A stretch of DNA of 64,000 bases from Myxococcota bacterium (GTDB lineage: Bacteria > Myxococcota_A > Polyangia > JAAYKL01), in the NCBI GenBank assembly GCA_030065855.1, contig JASJCT010000005.1:121375-185374 (forward strand), in the 5' to 3' direction. Of the stretch, positions 7,241-15,060 are shown piece by piece. Positions within the stretch are counted from its first letter, which is position 1; every line of letters starts with the position of its first letter. The position numbers and the translations under genes were made by a program. The notes below the pieces were generated by a model, which was not told the origin of the DNA, did not search any database, and worked only from the letters and a program-made list of their open reading frames with translations.

Positions 7241-8476
7241 CTAGTCGGCGCCGATGGACGACTCGACCGACGTCTCTTTGCCATCCCTGCGGCAATCAGA
7301 ACAGAGGGTGGGTTTGTCCCACGCGCCAAGGGCTACTTTTAGCTGGTGATCCTTGGGCCAGTTCACGGCCGTACCGCAACCCGCGCACTTTAACACCTGG
7401 GTTTCTGCTGTTTCCAGGAATCGCTTGCAGCTGTCGCACATGCGGTCCTTTGGCGGGGTGGACCACCCTCTGCGGTCTGCGGCGAGTTGCGCCTCTGGCG
7501 ACCAGGACCACGTCTTGTCGCACCCCTGGTGTTTACACGGCACTTCTTTCTTTTCGTACTTTGAAATGTCACTGCTGCAGGTTGCACAGAGGCGGCGTGG
7601 GGGATCGGTCCGCCCCCGAACCAGTGATTCGAGCTGCATGATGCGGGTCCATCTCCAGCGCTCGTTGCATCCAGGCACCCGACATTTTATCTCTTTATCG
7701 GTCAGGTGATGAAATTGGGAAAAGCAGGTCTCGCACATGCGCTGGGGCGGTGTGCCGTCCGAGAACCGCGCGGCCTCGACTTGCATGAATTTTGTCCACA
7801 CCCATGTCTTATCGCAGCCGCGAACCCGGCACGGCAGAGATTGTTCCGTTACTGTTTGGAGCACAGCAGCGCATGCCTCGCACATGCGACTCGGCGGGTC
7901 GGAAAACCCCCGGGCCGCGGATTCGATTTGCATGCCGCGGCTCCAGGTCCACGTGCCGTCGCACCCGGGAACCCGGCACGGCATCTCCTTATCTTTGCTA
8001 TCGCGAAACCGCTTGAAGCACGTCTCGCACATCCTCGCGGGCGGCTTGGCAGTGCCGTCCCCTCCATCTGCGGCAATGCGCTCCTCAGCCGACCAGAACC
8101 ACGTGTCCTCACATCGGCGCACCCGACACGGGACAACCATGCCCTCAATGCCCTTTGCCTTGTCCCGGCAGTCCGTGCACAGGCGATCGTGTGGAGGCTC
8201 GGTTCGCCCGCGCTTAAGGGCAGCCACCCGGGCCGCGCGTGTCCAGGTCCACGTGTTCTGGCAGGTATCATTGGCACACGGGACCAAAACATCTTCCAAG
8301 ACATTGTATTTTTCATAGCATTCAGGGCACATGCGCAAGGGGGGATCTGTCTTTCCAGTGCGCATCCACCGGAGCTGATCAGCGCCATCCCAAATCCAGG
8401 TGTTGGTGCACCCCCGGGTCCTGCACGGGACCTGTTTTTCTTTTAATCCATTGAACAAAGAAGCTTTCAGCGTCAC
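7241..8476 (-). CDS. Protein of eight tandem zinc-ribbon-like repeats
   Basis: The 411-residue protein is built almost wholly from eight repeats of about 45-50 residues. Each begins PCRxxGC-x2-TWxW (two Cys five apart and a Trp pair), then a ~20-residue helix, a PP-x-R-(M/L)-C-x2-C pair and a linker. Each repeat supplies four Cys and so one predicted zinc site; the eighth is shorter and has a CAGC-type first pair, with NW in place of TWxW. I do not recognise the family with certainty; zinc ribbons of this kind bind nucleic acids or proteins. The start is a GTG at 8476 with GGAGG eight bases before it. It is the first gene of a unit with recN (five-base gap) and a cNMP-binding protein, so a role with RecN is an attractive guess. 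No signal peptide: cytoplasmic. Confidence 0.75.
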   Translation of the reverse strand: MTLKASLFNGLKEKQVPCRTRGCTNTWIWDGADQLRWMRTGKTDPPLRMCPECYEKYNVLEDVLVPCANDTCQNTWTWTRAARVAALKRGRTEPPHDRLCTDCRDKAKGIEGMVVPCRVRRCEDTWFWSAEERIAADGGDGTAKPPARMCETCFKRFRDSKDKEMPCRVPGCDGTWTWSRGMQIESAARGFSDPPSRMCEACAAVLQTVTEQSLPCRVRGCDKTWVWTKFMQVEAARFSDGTPPQRMCETCFSQFHHLTDKEIKCRVPGCNERWRWTRIMQLESLVRGRTDPPRRLCATCSSDISKYEKKEVPCKHQGCDKTWSWSPEAQLAADRRGWSTPPKDRMCDSCKRFLETAETQVLKCAGCGTAVNWPKDHQLKVALGAWDKPTLCSDCRRDGKETSVESSIGAD

Positions 8477-8587
8477 TTGAAGCGCCTCCGAATAAGGAAT
8501 ATCTATCGATGTCCATACCTATCCTGAACCCGAACGCTTAGCAAGGTAACGTTTACAAATATATTTAGACCATCTTCTGTTATTGAA

Positions 8588-8640
8588 AGCCCCCTCCCCG
8601 GCCCTCCCCCGGTTGACGGCTGGACGTTGGGGGAGGGAGC
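8588..8640. repeat. MITE-like repeat, single terminus
   Basis: One end of the GC-rich dispersed element (AGCCCCCTCCCCGGCCC, CCCCCGGTTGACGG, GACGTTGGGGGAGGG). No second terminus lies nearby, so it is a solo or degraded end. It sits just upstream of the histidine kinase gene; the 100 bases before it (8477-8587) hold no gene. Confidence 0.7.
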
Positions 8641-8741
8641 TAGGGATAAACCCCGCAGCTACACCTATTTCTTCGTTTTGCCAGCACTTTTTTAGAATGT
8701 TCCTATTTGACACCACCAGCTGGTACCGGCTTAATCGACCT

Positions 8742-9983
8742 ATGGAAATATTTCCAGCGCTCGGCTTAAGAACGCGCATCGCCCTGGCCCTTGCAGTGGT
8801 GCTGGCCCTCTTTATTGTGCTGACAGAAGTATCAATTTCAGAGCTGCTGCGCGTCACCCTGGCCAAACACGCTGACATCCTCACGTCGGGGGAGGGCAGC
8901 AGCGCTGTCTCGTCCTTATCTTCGGATGCGGATTTTCTGCACTTGCGGCGACTGATTCTCTTCTACATGATATTTGGCGCAGCCGTGGCTCTTGTCTTGG
9001 GTTCCTGGGCTGTGACCCGACTGGTGGTGCGCCCGCTCAGTCAAGTGACCCAAGCGGTGGAGCAAGTGGCAGCGGGAAGTCTGGACGTCGAGGTGCCGGT
9101 AAGGGGATCCGGAGAGATTATCCGGCTCGGGGTTGCGTTCAACCGCATGACCGCGACCCTGAGAGAGCAGCGGACTGAGCTGAACGACCGCCTGGCCCAG
9201 CTGGAAAAATACTCGCAAGACTTGAAATCGGTTCAAGATCACTTGATACGCGCAGCCAAGCTCGCCTCTGTGGGCACCCTCGCCGCGGGCGTGGCCCACG
9301 AAATCGGGAATCCCTTGGCCGGTGTGCTCGGCCTGCTCGAGGCCTATGAAGAGGAAAAAGACGCGGCAAACAAAAAAAAATATCGAGATTTGATGCGGCA
9401 AGAGATCCAACGCATTGACAGAATCATACGCGATCTCCTGGTCTACGCGCGGCCCGTGCATCCCGAGGATGGGGACGGAGGTGGTGAGGGGACTGCCACA
9501 CAAATCGAAATGGTCTATCGGGATGTGCTCTCCTTGCTCAAAGCGCAAAGACAATTCGACCGGGTCGCGGTTGAAGCAAATTTTGAAGGGGGCCCTTGGG
9601 AATTGGCCATCTCCAGGGACGACCTGACACAGATCCTCATTAACCTCTTTCTCAATGCAGCCCAGGCCATGGGCGGCCAGGGTCGCATTCAGATCGCTGC
9701 CGAGCACCTCAGGGGGTGGCACAGTGGGTTTGGCGGCGTGGCTCGGGACGCAGTCCGCCTGACCATCACAGACACAGGCCCGGGCATTCCCAAAGCGCAC
9801 GCGGATCGAATATTTGACCCCTTTTTCTCAGAGCGCCCTGACGGCGAGGGAACCGGGCTGGGACTCGCTGTTTGCATGAGTATATGCGAGCGATACGGCG
9901 GAGAGATAAGGCTCGATGAGGCGTATCAATCGGGATCCCGATTTATTATTACCCTACCAACCCCATTGAAAACCGACAGATAA
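8742..9983 (+). CDS. Membrane sensor histidine kinase (HAMP, HisKA, HATPase)
   Basis: Read from the ATG at 8742 the protein has 413 residues. It has two membrane helices (about 11-30 and 70-92) enclosing a ~40-residue periplasmic loop, a HAMP linker (about 92-145), a short coiled coil, the HisKA helix with the phospho-acceptor in GVAHEIGNPLAG (His186), and a HATPase domain with N (NLFLNAAQAM), G1 (DTGPGIP), F (IFDPFFSE) and G2 (GTGLGLAV) boxes. It senses an unknown signal and phosphorylates a response regulator, none of which is encoded nearby, so it is an orphan kinase. Its closest style is the NtrB/ZraS type. The frame extends upstream to 8583, but that part lies in the dispersed repeat; ATG 8697 is a second option. 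No good ribosome-binding site precedes any of these, so the start is uncertain. Confidence 0.85.
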   Translation: MEIFPALGLRTRIALALAVVLALFIVLTEVSISELLRVTLAKHADILTSGEGSSAVSSLSSDADFLHLRRLILFYMIFGAAVALVLGSWAVTRLVVRPLSQVTQAVEQVAAGSLDVEVPVRGSGEIIRLGVAFNRMTATLREQRTELNDRLAQLEKYSQDLKSVQDHLIRAAKLASVGTLAAGVAHEIGNPLAGVLGLLEAYEEEKDAANKKKYRDLMRQEIQRIDRIIRDLLVYARPVHPEDGDGGGEGTATQIEMVYRDVLSLLKAQRQFDRVAVEANFEGGPWELAISRDDLTQILINLFLNAAQAMGGQGRIQIAAEHLRGWHSGFGGVARDAVRLTITDTGPGIPKAHADRIFDPFFSERPDGEGTGLGLAVCMSICERYGGEIRLDEAYQSGSRFIITLPTPLKTDR

Positions 9984-10051
9984 AGTAATCCAGCAGGCTT
10001 ACCAATCAATGTCAAAGGTGGTATTGGGTTGCGCTAGCAGAGGAGGAAAGA

Positions 10052-10840
10052 ATGAAAAAACTGTTTTTTGTGGTTGGCATGTTTTTTTGGATTGTAGGAT
10101 GCAGCGATGATAGTGACGATCCATCTGATGGCGGTTCCGATTCAGATACAGATAATGAAACAGATGGCAATGCAACCGGCCTTGGCGGCATCTGGTCCGG
10201 GCATTTTCTGTCAGACGACACGCAAGAACAACTAACCCTCGTGTTCGGCCTTGTTTCCCCACAGACAAATAAAATGTATTTTTTCGATCTGCTGCCGACA
10301 AACAGATCAATTATCGCAGAAGGTACAGCTGATCTCGCTGACACAGCTGTAACAGCATCGCTCAACACCTACAACGATACCGGCGCCCCTGTGGGTAACA
10401 TCAGTTTATCTGCCACGCTGATGACAATGGATGGCGCAATGGGATTTCAAGGCACCTATACCGGCGACTCAAATTCAGGGTTCTTTTCCGGCTCGGGTAA
10501 GACCGGTTTTGCCTATATGAAAAGCCTCTACGAGCACCCCACCACCATGGCCGACGTGGCTGGCACCTGGTCGTTTTCTGATGAAGGCGGCACCCAAACC
10601 ACCATTACAATCGACGATAATGGCGGGATCACCGGTGGCAACGGTACGTGTGTGTTCAGCGGTCAGTTAAGTATTATTCATCCCGACTATAACCTCGGTG
10701 ATATTCAGTTCAACATCGGCAACTGTGGGTCGCCGTGGGATGGGGATTACACTGGACTCGGATATGGCCAAGACCCCACCTCGCTAACAATGGTCATATC
10801 AAAGGCCGACTTTGGTTTTGTCATGTATTTCGGAAAATAA
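10052..10840 (+). CDS. Lipoprotein with short D/S-rich linker, unknown beta-rich domain
   Basis: The 262-residue product has a signal peptide with lipobox IVGC (Cys17), then a short acidic linker (DDSDDPSDGGSDSDTD), then about 220 residues rich in Gly, Thr and alternating hydrophobic residues. That domain repeats a pattern of GxWSGxF or GTWSFSD strands (residues about 47 and 175), as in small beta-barrel lipoproteins of the META or lipocalin style. No catalytic motif is visible. AGAGGAGGAAAG before the ATG is a strong ribosome-binding site. It is one of eight genes in this window that carry the same type of acidic linker after an export signal. It is monocistronic; the next gene has its own promoter. 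Confidence 0.75.
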   Translation: MKKLFFVVGMFFWIVGCSDDSDDPSDGGSDSDTDNETDGNATGLGGIWSGHFLSDDTQEQLTLVFGLVSPQTNKMYFFDLLPTNRSIIAEGTADLADTAVTASLNTYNDTGAPVGNISLSATLMTMDGAMGFQGTYTGDSNSGFFSGSGKTGFAYMKSLYEHPTTMADVAGTWSFSDEGGTQTTITIDDNGGITGGNGTCVFSGQLSIIHPDYNLGDIQFNIGNCGSPWDGDYTGLGYGQDPTSLTMVISKADFGFVMYFGK

Positions 10841-10861
10841 CGTTCTCCTGCCCCTTGGCTA

Positions 10862-10905
10862 TATCTGGCCAAAAACCATGTTTAAACTATAGTTTTGGCC
10901 AGATA
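10862..10905. repeat. Perfect 13-bp inverted repeat
   Basis: Arms TATCTGGCCAAAA (10862-10874) and TTTTGGCCAGATA (10893-10905) with an 18-base loop. No T-run follows. It lies 21 bases after the lipoprotein stop codon, so it could end that transcript, or it may be an operator pair for the gene downstream. Confidence 0.7.
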
Positions 10906-10911
10906 AGGTAC

Positions 10912-10961
10912 ATATAACATGGATATTTCGAAAGTTGAGTTTCAAGATATCCATGTTATAT
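10912..10961. repeat. Perfect 15-bp inverted repeat overlapping a promoter
   Basis: Arms ATATAACATGGATAT (10912-10926) and ATATCCATGTTATAT (10947-10961) with a 20-base loop. The right arm covers nearly all of the predicted -10 hexamer of the ATPase gene, so a protein bound to these arms would block transcription. Confidence 0.75.
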
Positions 10962-10962
10962 T
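10935..10962 (+). promoter_or_regulatory. Predicted sigma-70 promoter giving leaderless mRNA
   Basis: TTGAGT (10935-10940), 16-base spacer, TATATT (10957-10962). The ATG of the ATPase gene starts only six bases after the -10 box, so transcription should begin at or next to the start codon; no ribosome-binding site is present, in agreement. Confidence 0.5.
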
Positions 10963-10968
10963 AAAACC

Positions 10969-12129
10969 ATGTTTGAGAGATGGCTATCACTAACCCCGGG
11001 GCAAAGCTACCTGGTGCTCGGGCCGAGACGATCGGGAAAGACCACTCTGTTAAGAGCGCGATTTCCAGATTACAAATATGCGACTTTGGACGACCTCGAT
11101 TATCTAAGCTGGGCCCAACAAGATCCAAAGGGGTTTGTGCTGGATCTTGGAAAGCAAGCAATCATTGATGAGATTCAACGAGCGCCTAAGCTTACGGTAG
11201 CTGTCAAGTACGCTATTGACAACCAGGGCAGCTGTTTCATCATGACCGGCTCCAGCTCGCTCAAACTGCTGGATGCTGCATCAGATACACTCGCAGGTCG
11301 TATCGACATTAAACATCTGCCGACAGCGTGTTTTGGCGAGGAGCAATCCCGGTCTACCCATTCACTCTTTAAGGATCAGCTGAATCCAGCCCAAATCAAA
11401 AAGGCGCACAGATTATTAAATCGGGCGATCGAATACGGACAGTTCCCCGAGGTGCTAACCCAAGCCGATGATGATGCCAGACACAAGATTCTCAACGTAT
11501 ATAAAAACAGCTACTTTACCCGAGACCTAATGCAACTCGCCAATCTCGAAAATCAGGAAGGACTGCTGGCTATTTTTCATAACTTGGCGCGTTCTTTAGG
11601 CTCTCATTTGGAAGTATCGAATTTTGCAAGGGAGTCTGCGCTAAGCTTTCCGACCACAAAAAAATATCTCAACGCACTTGGGCAATCACAGCTGACTTTC
11701 CGGCTGCTCGGATACCAATACGGGCCGACCAAACGATTCATAAAAGCCGCAAAAACCTATTTCTGTGACAACGGCATCATACACGGACTCGGCACGAGGG
11801 TTTCCAAGGGGCAGCTCCTCGAAAATTTTGTCATTGCTGAGATAGAAAAGCGGCGAAAGCTGGGCTTCATCCAGTGTGACCAGCTTTATTACTACAAGAG
11901 CGCGGCAGGAAGAGAAATTGACCTCGTTTTTGAAGACAAGGGTAGGTTGTACGCCGTAGAAATCAAGTCAACGACAAACCCAGCGGACAAGGACATAAGC
12001 AGACTCAAGAAGTTTAGGGATGAGGTGAATCAGCCGGTGGACTGCATCTTGTTTTACACCGGTGAGGAGTACGGCTCGATCGACGGGGTGAAGTTGATAC
12101 CCGTTGCCGCCTTGCGGTGCGGTGTCTGA
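10969..12129 (+). CDS. AAA-family ATPase with C-terminal DUF4143 domain
   Basis: The 386-residue protein has Walker A GPRRSGKTT (18-26), Walker B QAIIDEIQRAP (about 63-74), a TGSSSLKLL sensor-like strand (about 92-100), a winged-helix-like middle and a C-terminal region with GREIDLVF and YAVEIKS, the acidic/Lys pattern of the PD-(D/E)xK nuclease fold that defines DUF4143. Members are widespread, often multi-copy and horizontally spread; their role is not settled (DNA-repair-like, toxin-like or regulatory roles have been proposed). It stands alone, with its own promoter overlapped by inverted repeats, which fits a self-contained and possibly mobile module. A second member of the family is 2.9 kb downstream but is only distantly related, so it is not a recent duplicate. 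Confidence 0.88.
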   Translation: MFERWLSLTPGQSYLVLGPRRSGKTTLLRARFPDYKYATLDDLDYLSWAQQDPKGFVLDLGKQAIIDEIQRAPKLTVAVKYAIDNQGSCFIMTGSSSLKLLDAASDTLAGRIDIKHLPTACFGEEQSRSTHSLFKDQLNPAQIKKAHRLLNRAIEYGQFPEVLTQADDDARHKILNVYKNSYFTRDLMQLANLENQEGLLAIFHNLARSLGSHLEVSNFARESALSFPTTKKYLNALGQSQLTFRLLGYQYGPTKRFIKAAKTYFCDNGIIHGLGTRVSKGQLLENFVIAEIEKRRKLGFIQCDQLYYYKSAAGREIDLVFEDKGRLYAVEIKSTTNPADKDISRLKKFRDEVNQPVDCILFYTGEEYGSIDGVKLIPVAALRCGV

Positions 12130-12135
12130 TTATGT

Positions 12136-12175
12136 GACAAAATCCCCCTATCCCCCTTTTTCAAGGGGGAATTGC
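12136..12175. repeat. CCCCCTTTTT-type dispersed palindromic repeat
   Basis: GACAAAATCCCCCTATCCCC followed by CTTTTTCAAGGGGGAATT. The same family occurs three times at 63787-63973 in the opposite sense. A short hairpin (CCCCCTTTTTCAAGGGGG) lies between two convergent genes and may also act as a terminator. Confidence 0.75.
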
Positions 12176-12198
12176 TAACTTAATCCGATAGCATCATC

Positions 12199-14772
12199 CT
12201 AGACGCTGATGCGGATCAGTTCGATTAGGGGACCTGTTTCGTCTGTGGTTTCGGTTAGGTCGATGGTGCAAAAAAGCGCCCAGTCCTCATCACCTTCAGG
12301 GTCGATGATCTTCTGCTGCACATCCCACACCCTCGGGGAGACCTCGCGAATAAACGTATTGCGCGGCTGGCGCGCCTTGGGCGTGACGTCTATTGCACTG
12401 TGGACCTCATAATAGGACGCCATTTCCGACTCGATTTGACGCGGGGACCACGTGTGATCAGTGCTCTGCCGAATGCGACCACAGGCCTCTTCGTATGCCC
12501 TATCTGCCAGGCTCTTTTGCAGTAAATAAAGCTCGTTGCGGATCCGAGCGCTAAACGCCTTAAAATCCGCTGCCACATCCACGGGTTGTTCCGGCTGAAA
12601 TGGGGCTGTGTCGGGGTCGCGCACAATGCGAATCATCTCTCCGTTCATCATCCGCTCCCACTCATCCAGGAGGCTCGAATCGACCCGACGCAGCATGGTG
12701 TGGAGAAAGGAGAGGATTTCTTCGAACGCATCACAAAAATAACTCTGGGGCACATTTTGCAGTGCGGTGCGGTATACCTGTGAGAGGTGCCTGAGCAACA
12801 GGCCTTCGCTGCGGGCCAAGCCGTATTCCCGCACATAGTCGTTAAAGTCGCAACACCGCTCAAACATGTCCCGCGCAATGGACTTGGGCTTGATGTTCTC
12901 GCTCTCCAACCACGGGTGGTATTTGGCAAAGGCGTTGAAACTGTCGTAGATAAACGCTGCATTGGGCTTGGGATAGTCCACCTCTTCGAGGGCTGCCATT
13001 CGCTCTTCGTACGGCACCCCTTGGGCCTTGAGCTTTGAGATCAGCACATCTTTGATGCGGTCCTTCTGCCGGATCAAGATCATCTTGGGGTCCTCGAGCA
13101 CTGCTTCGACCAGGGACAGCATATCGAGGGCGTGGGTTTCGGCTTCCGGGTCGAGCAAACCCAAGGCCTCCACCAGGTAAAGAGAAAGGGACTGGTTCAG
13201 GGAAAAGCTCTCCTGGAATCCGGGTCGAATGCGCATCGACGATCCAGGCCGCTCGTTATTTTTTGTAATCTCCACTATCTCGGCTCGAACAAGGGATTTG
13301 AGCAGGGTTGCGGCTCGGCGGCGCTGCAGTTTCTTGTGGCCATCTGTGCCATGGGATCTGGAGATGAGCTGGATGAGCCAGCGATACCCCCCGCCCGGCC
13401 GATCCGTATTGCGGTGCAGCACGTTGATCAGAGTGCCGTGGGAGACCTCAAAGCGCGGCACGAGGGGCTCGGGAGGGGAACTGACCAAGCGCTCAAAGGT
13501 GCGTTTGTCCCAATGCACATACCCCCGCTGAGGCGGTCTTTTTTTTCTGAGTTTGTTTTTTAAATGTGGGTTTTTCGCAAGTTTGGCTTCGATCTGTTTG
13601 TTTTCAATGAGGTGCTCGGGCGCCTGAACTGCAATGCGGCCGTGGTCATCAAAGCCCTTGCGCCCGGCGCGCCCGGCCATCTGGTGAAATTGGCGCGCTG
13701 ACAAGAGGCGTGTCTTTTCGCCGTCGTACTTGCTGAGCTGTCGAAAGACCACCGTGCGGATGGGAATATTGACCCCGACCCCCAGGCTGTCCGTGCCGCT
13801 GACCACTTTTAACAGGCCGGCCTGGGACAGCTTCTCGACGAGCAGGCGGTATTTGGGCAGCAGGCCTGCGTGATGCACGCCAATGCCAGCGCGAAGGAAC
13901 CGGCTGATCTCCTTGCCGTAGGGCGTGTCAAACCCGATCCCGGCCAGCTCGCGGGACAGGGCCTTTTTTTCCTCCTTGGTGCTCACGTTGACGCTCAATA
14001 GATGCTGTGCCTGCTCAGCTGCACCCCGTTGGGTGAAATTGGCCAAGTAAATCGGCGCTTCGTCAGCGTCTAAGAGATCCTGAATGGTCTCCTGAATGGG
14101 CGTTTCCCGATACTCGAATTCAAGGGGCACGGGCCGATCTCCACCGCTGACCGCAGCCACCTCCCGATCTGTGAACCGGCTCAGCTGGGTCGCGATGTGT
14201 GCCGTATCCCCCAATGTGGCGGACATCAGCAAAAACAGGGTATCGGCCATGCTAATGAGGGGCACTTGCCAGGCTGCGCCCCGATCTTTGTCGCCGTAGA
14301 AATGGAACTCGTCCATCACGACGTAATCCACTTCCATAACCGCATCCCGAAGGGCCATATTGGACAACACCTCGGCCGTACAGCAGATAATCGGTGCGTC
14401 CCGGTTCACCGATGCATCACCGGTGAGCAGGCCCACGTTATCCGGCCCAAAGGCATCGCACAGGTCAAAGAACTTCTCGTTGACGAGCGCCTTTATGGGG
14501 CAGGTGTAAAAAGATCGGCGCCCCTCGGCCATGGCCTGGAAGTGGAGGGCCATGGCCACGAGCGACTTGCCCGAACCAGTGGGCGTGTTCAAAATCACGT
14601 GTTTCCATTCCAGGAGCTCGAGAATGGCCTCTTCCTGCGCTGGATAGGGTTCAAGTCCCAGATCGGCCACATAGGCCAAAAAGTGGGTTAATATTGCGTC
14701 CCGATCTGGCTCACTTGCCTGGCGAGCGAATTGGTCAAGCCGCTTTCCAAGGGGGGCATCCCGGTCTTCCAT
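12199..14772 (-). CDS. Ski2-like DEAD/DEAH-box helicase with DUF3516-type C-terminal region
   Basis: The 857-residue protein has helicase motif I TPTGSGKS (about residue 60), Ia CPIKALVNEKF, II DEFH (VVMDEFHFYGD), III LLMSATLGD, IV-V GVHHAGLLPKYR and GVNIPIRTVVF, and VI QMAGRAGRKG. These belong to the Ski2-like family, which unwinds RNA in eukaryotic decay and has less studied bacterial relatives. The last ~450 residues match the long all-helical extension annotated as DUF3516 in bacterial members, as far as I recall. Function in bacteria is not established; RNA turnover or translation-linked unwinding is the likely area. It is a single gene; the upstream 288 bases (14773-15060) contain a degraded gene fragment and the promoter of the divergent neighbour. 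Confidence 0.88.
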   Translation of the reverse strand: MEDRDAPLGKRLDQFARQASEPDRDAILTHFLAYVADLGLEPYPAQEEAILELLEWKHVILNTPTGSGKSLVAMALHFQAMAEGRRSFYTCPIKALVNEKFFDLCDAFGPDNVGLLTGDASVNRDAPIICCTAEVLSNMALRDAVMEVDYVVMDEFHFYGDKDRGAAWQVPLISMADTLFLLMSATLGDTAHIATQLSRFTDREVAAVSGGDRPVPLEFEYRETPIQETIQDLLDADEAPIYLANFTQRGAAEQAQHLLSVNVSTKEEKKALSRELAGIGFDTPYGKEISRFLRAGIGVHHAGLLPKYRLLVEKLSQAGLLKVVSGTDSLGVGVNIPIRTVVFRQLSKYDGEKTRLLSARQFHQMAGRAGRKGFDDHGRIAVQAPEHLIENKQIEAKLAKNPHLKNKLRKKRPPQRGYVHWDKRTFERLVSSPPEPLVPRFEVSHGTLINVLHRNTDRPGGGYRWLIQLISRSHGTDGHKKLQRRRAATLLKSLVRAEIVEITKNNERPGSSMRIRPGFQESFSLNQSLSLYLVEALGLLDPEAETHALDMLSLVEAVLEDPKMILIRQKDRIKDVLISKLKAQGVPYEERMAALEEVDYPKPNAAFIYDSFNAFAKYHPWLESENIKPKSIARDMFERCCDFNDYVREYGLARSEGLLLRHLSQVYRTALQNVPQSYFCDAFEEILSFLHTMLRRVDSSLLDEWERMMNGEMIRIVRDPDTAPFQPEQPVDVAADFKAFSARIRNELYLLQKSLADRAYEEACGRIRQSTDHTWSPRQIESEMASYYEVHSAIDVTPKARQPRNTFIREVSPRVWDVQQKIIDPEGDEDWALFCTIDLTETTDETGPLIELIRISV

Positions 14773-14809
14773 CGATCCTATTATCCTTTGCGTCTATTCC
14801 GGGTCATTC

Positions 14810-14897
14810 ATCGCCCGGGCGCGATGCCGACCGTGGTCCAGTCCGCAGGCACGACGTCCGGTTGTAAAGGGATTTTGCCTAAAAAGAAAAGAAAAAA
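14810..14897 (-). pseudogene. Fragment of a CDP-alcohol phosphatidyltransferase gene
   Basis: These 88 bases match 16378-16465, an internal part of the intact phosphatidyltransferase gene, at roughly 85-90 percent with no gaps in my alignment (CGCCCGGGCGCGATGCCGAC is identical in both). Same orientation; no start, stop or flanking similarity. It is a remnant of a duplication, now separated from the intact gene by the ATPase gene at 15061-16227. Confidence 0.75.
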
Positions 14898-15025
14898 GAC
14901 CACTTAAAGATGATCGCTGCGAGTATGCCAGTAGTTTTCGGTCATCGGAAGAAATGAATTTGCATTATTATCCCGCATTTTGTCGGTAAATTTTAGGGTG
15001 AACCATGCAAATTAAACGGTTTTTC

Positions 15026-15054
15026 TTGAAGCAGGCGTTCGCTAGCGCTACATT
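15026..15054 (+). promoter_or_regulatory. Predicted sigma-70 promoter giving leaderless mRNA
   Basis: TTGAAG (15026-15031), 17-base spacer containing the palindrome CGCTAGCG (15040-15047), TACATT (15049-15054). As for the other DUF4143 gene, the ATG starts exactly six bases after the -10 box and there is no ribosome-binding site. The palindrome in the spacer could be an operator. Confidence 0.45.
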
Positions 15055-15060
15055 CAACAT

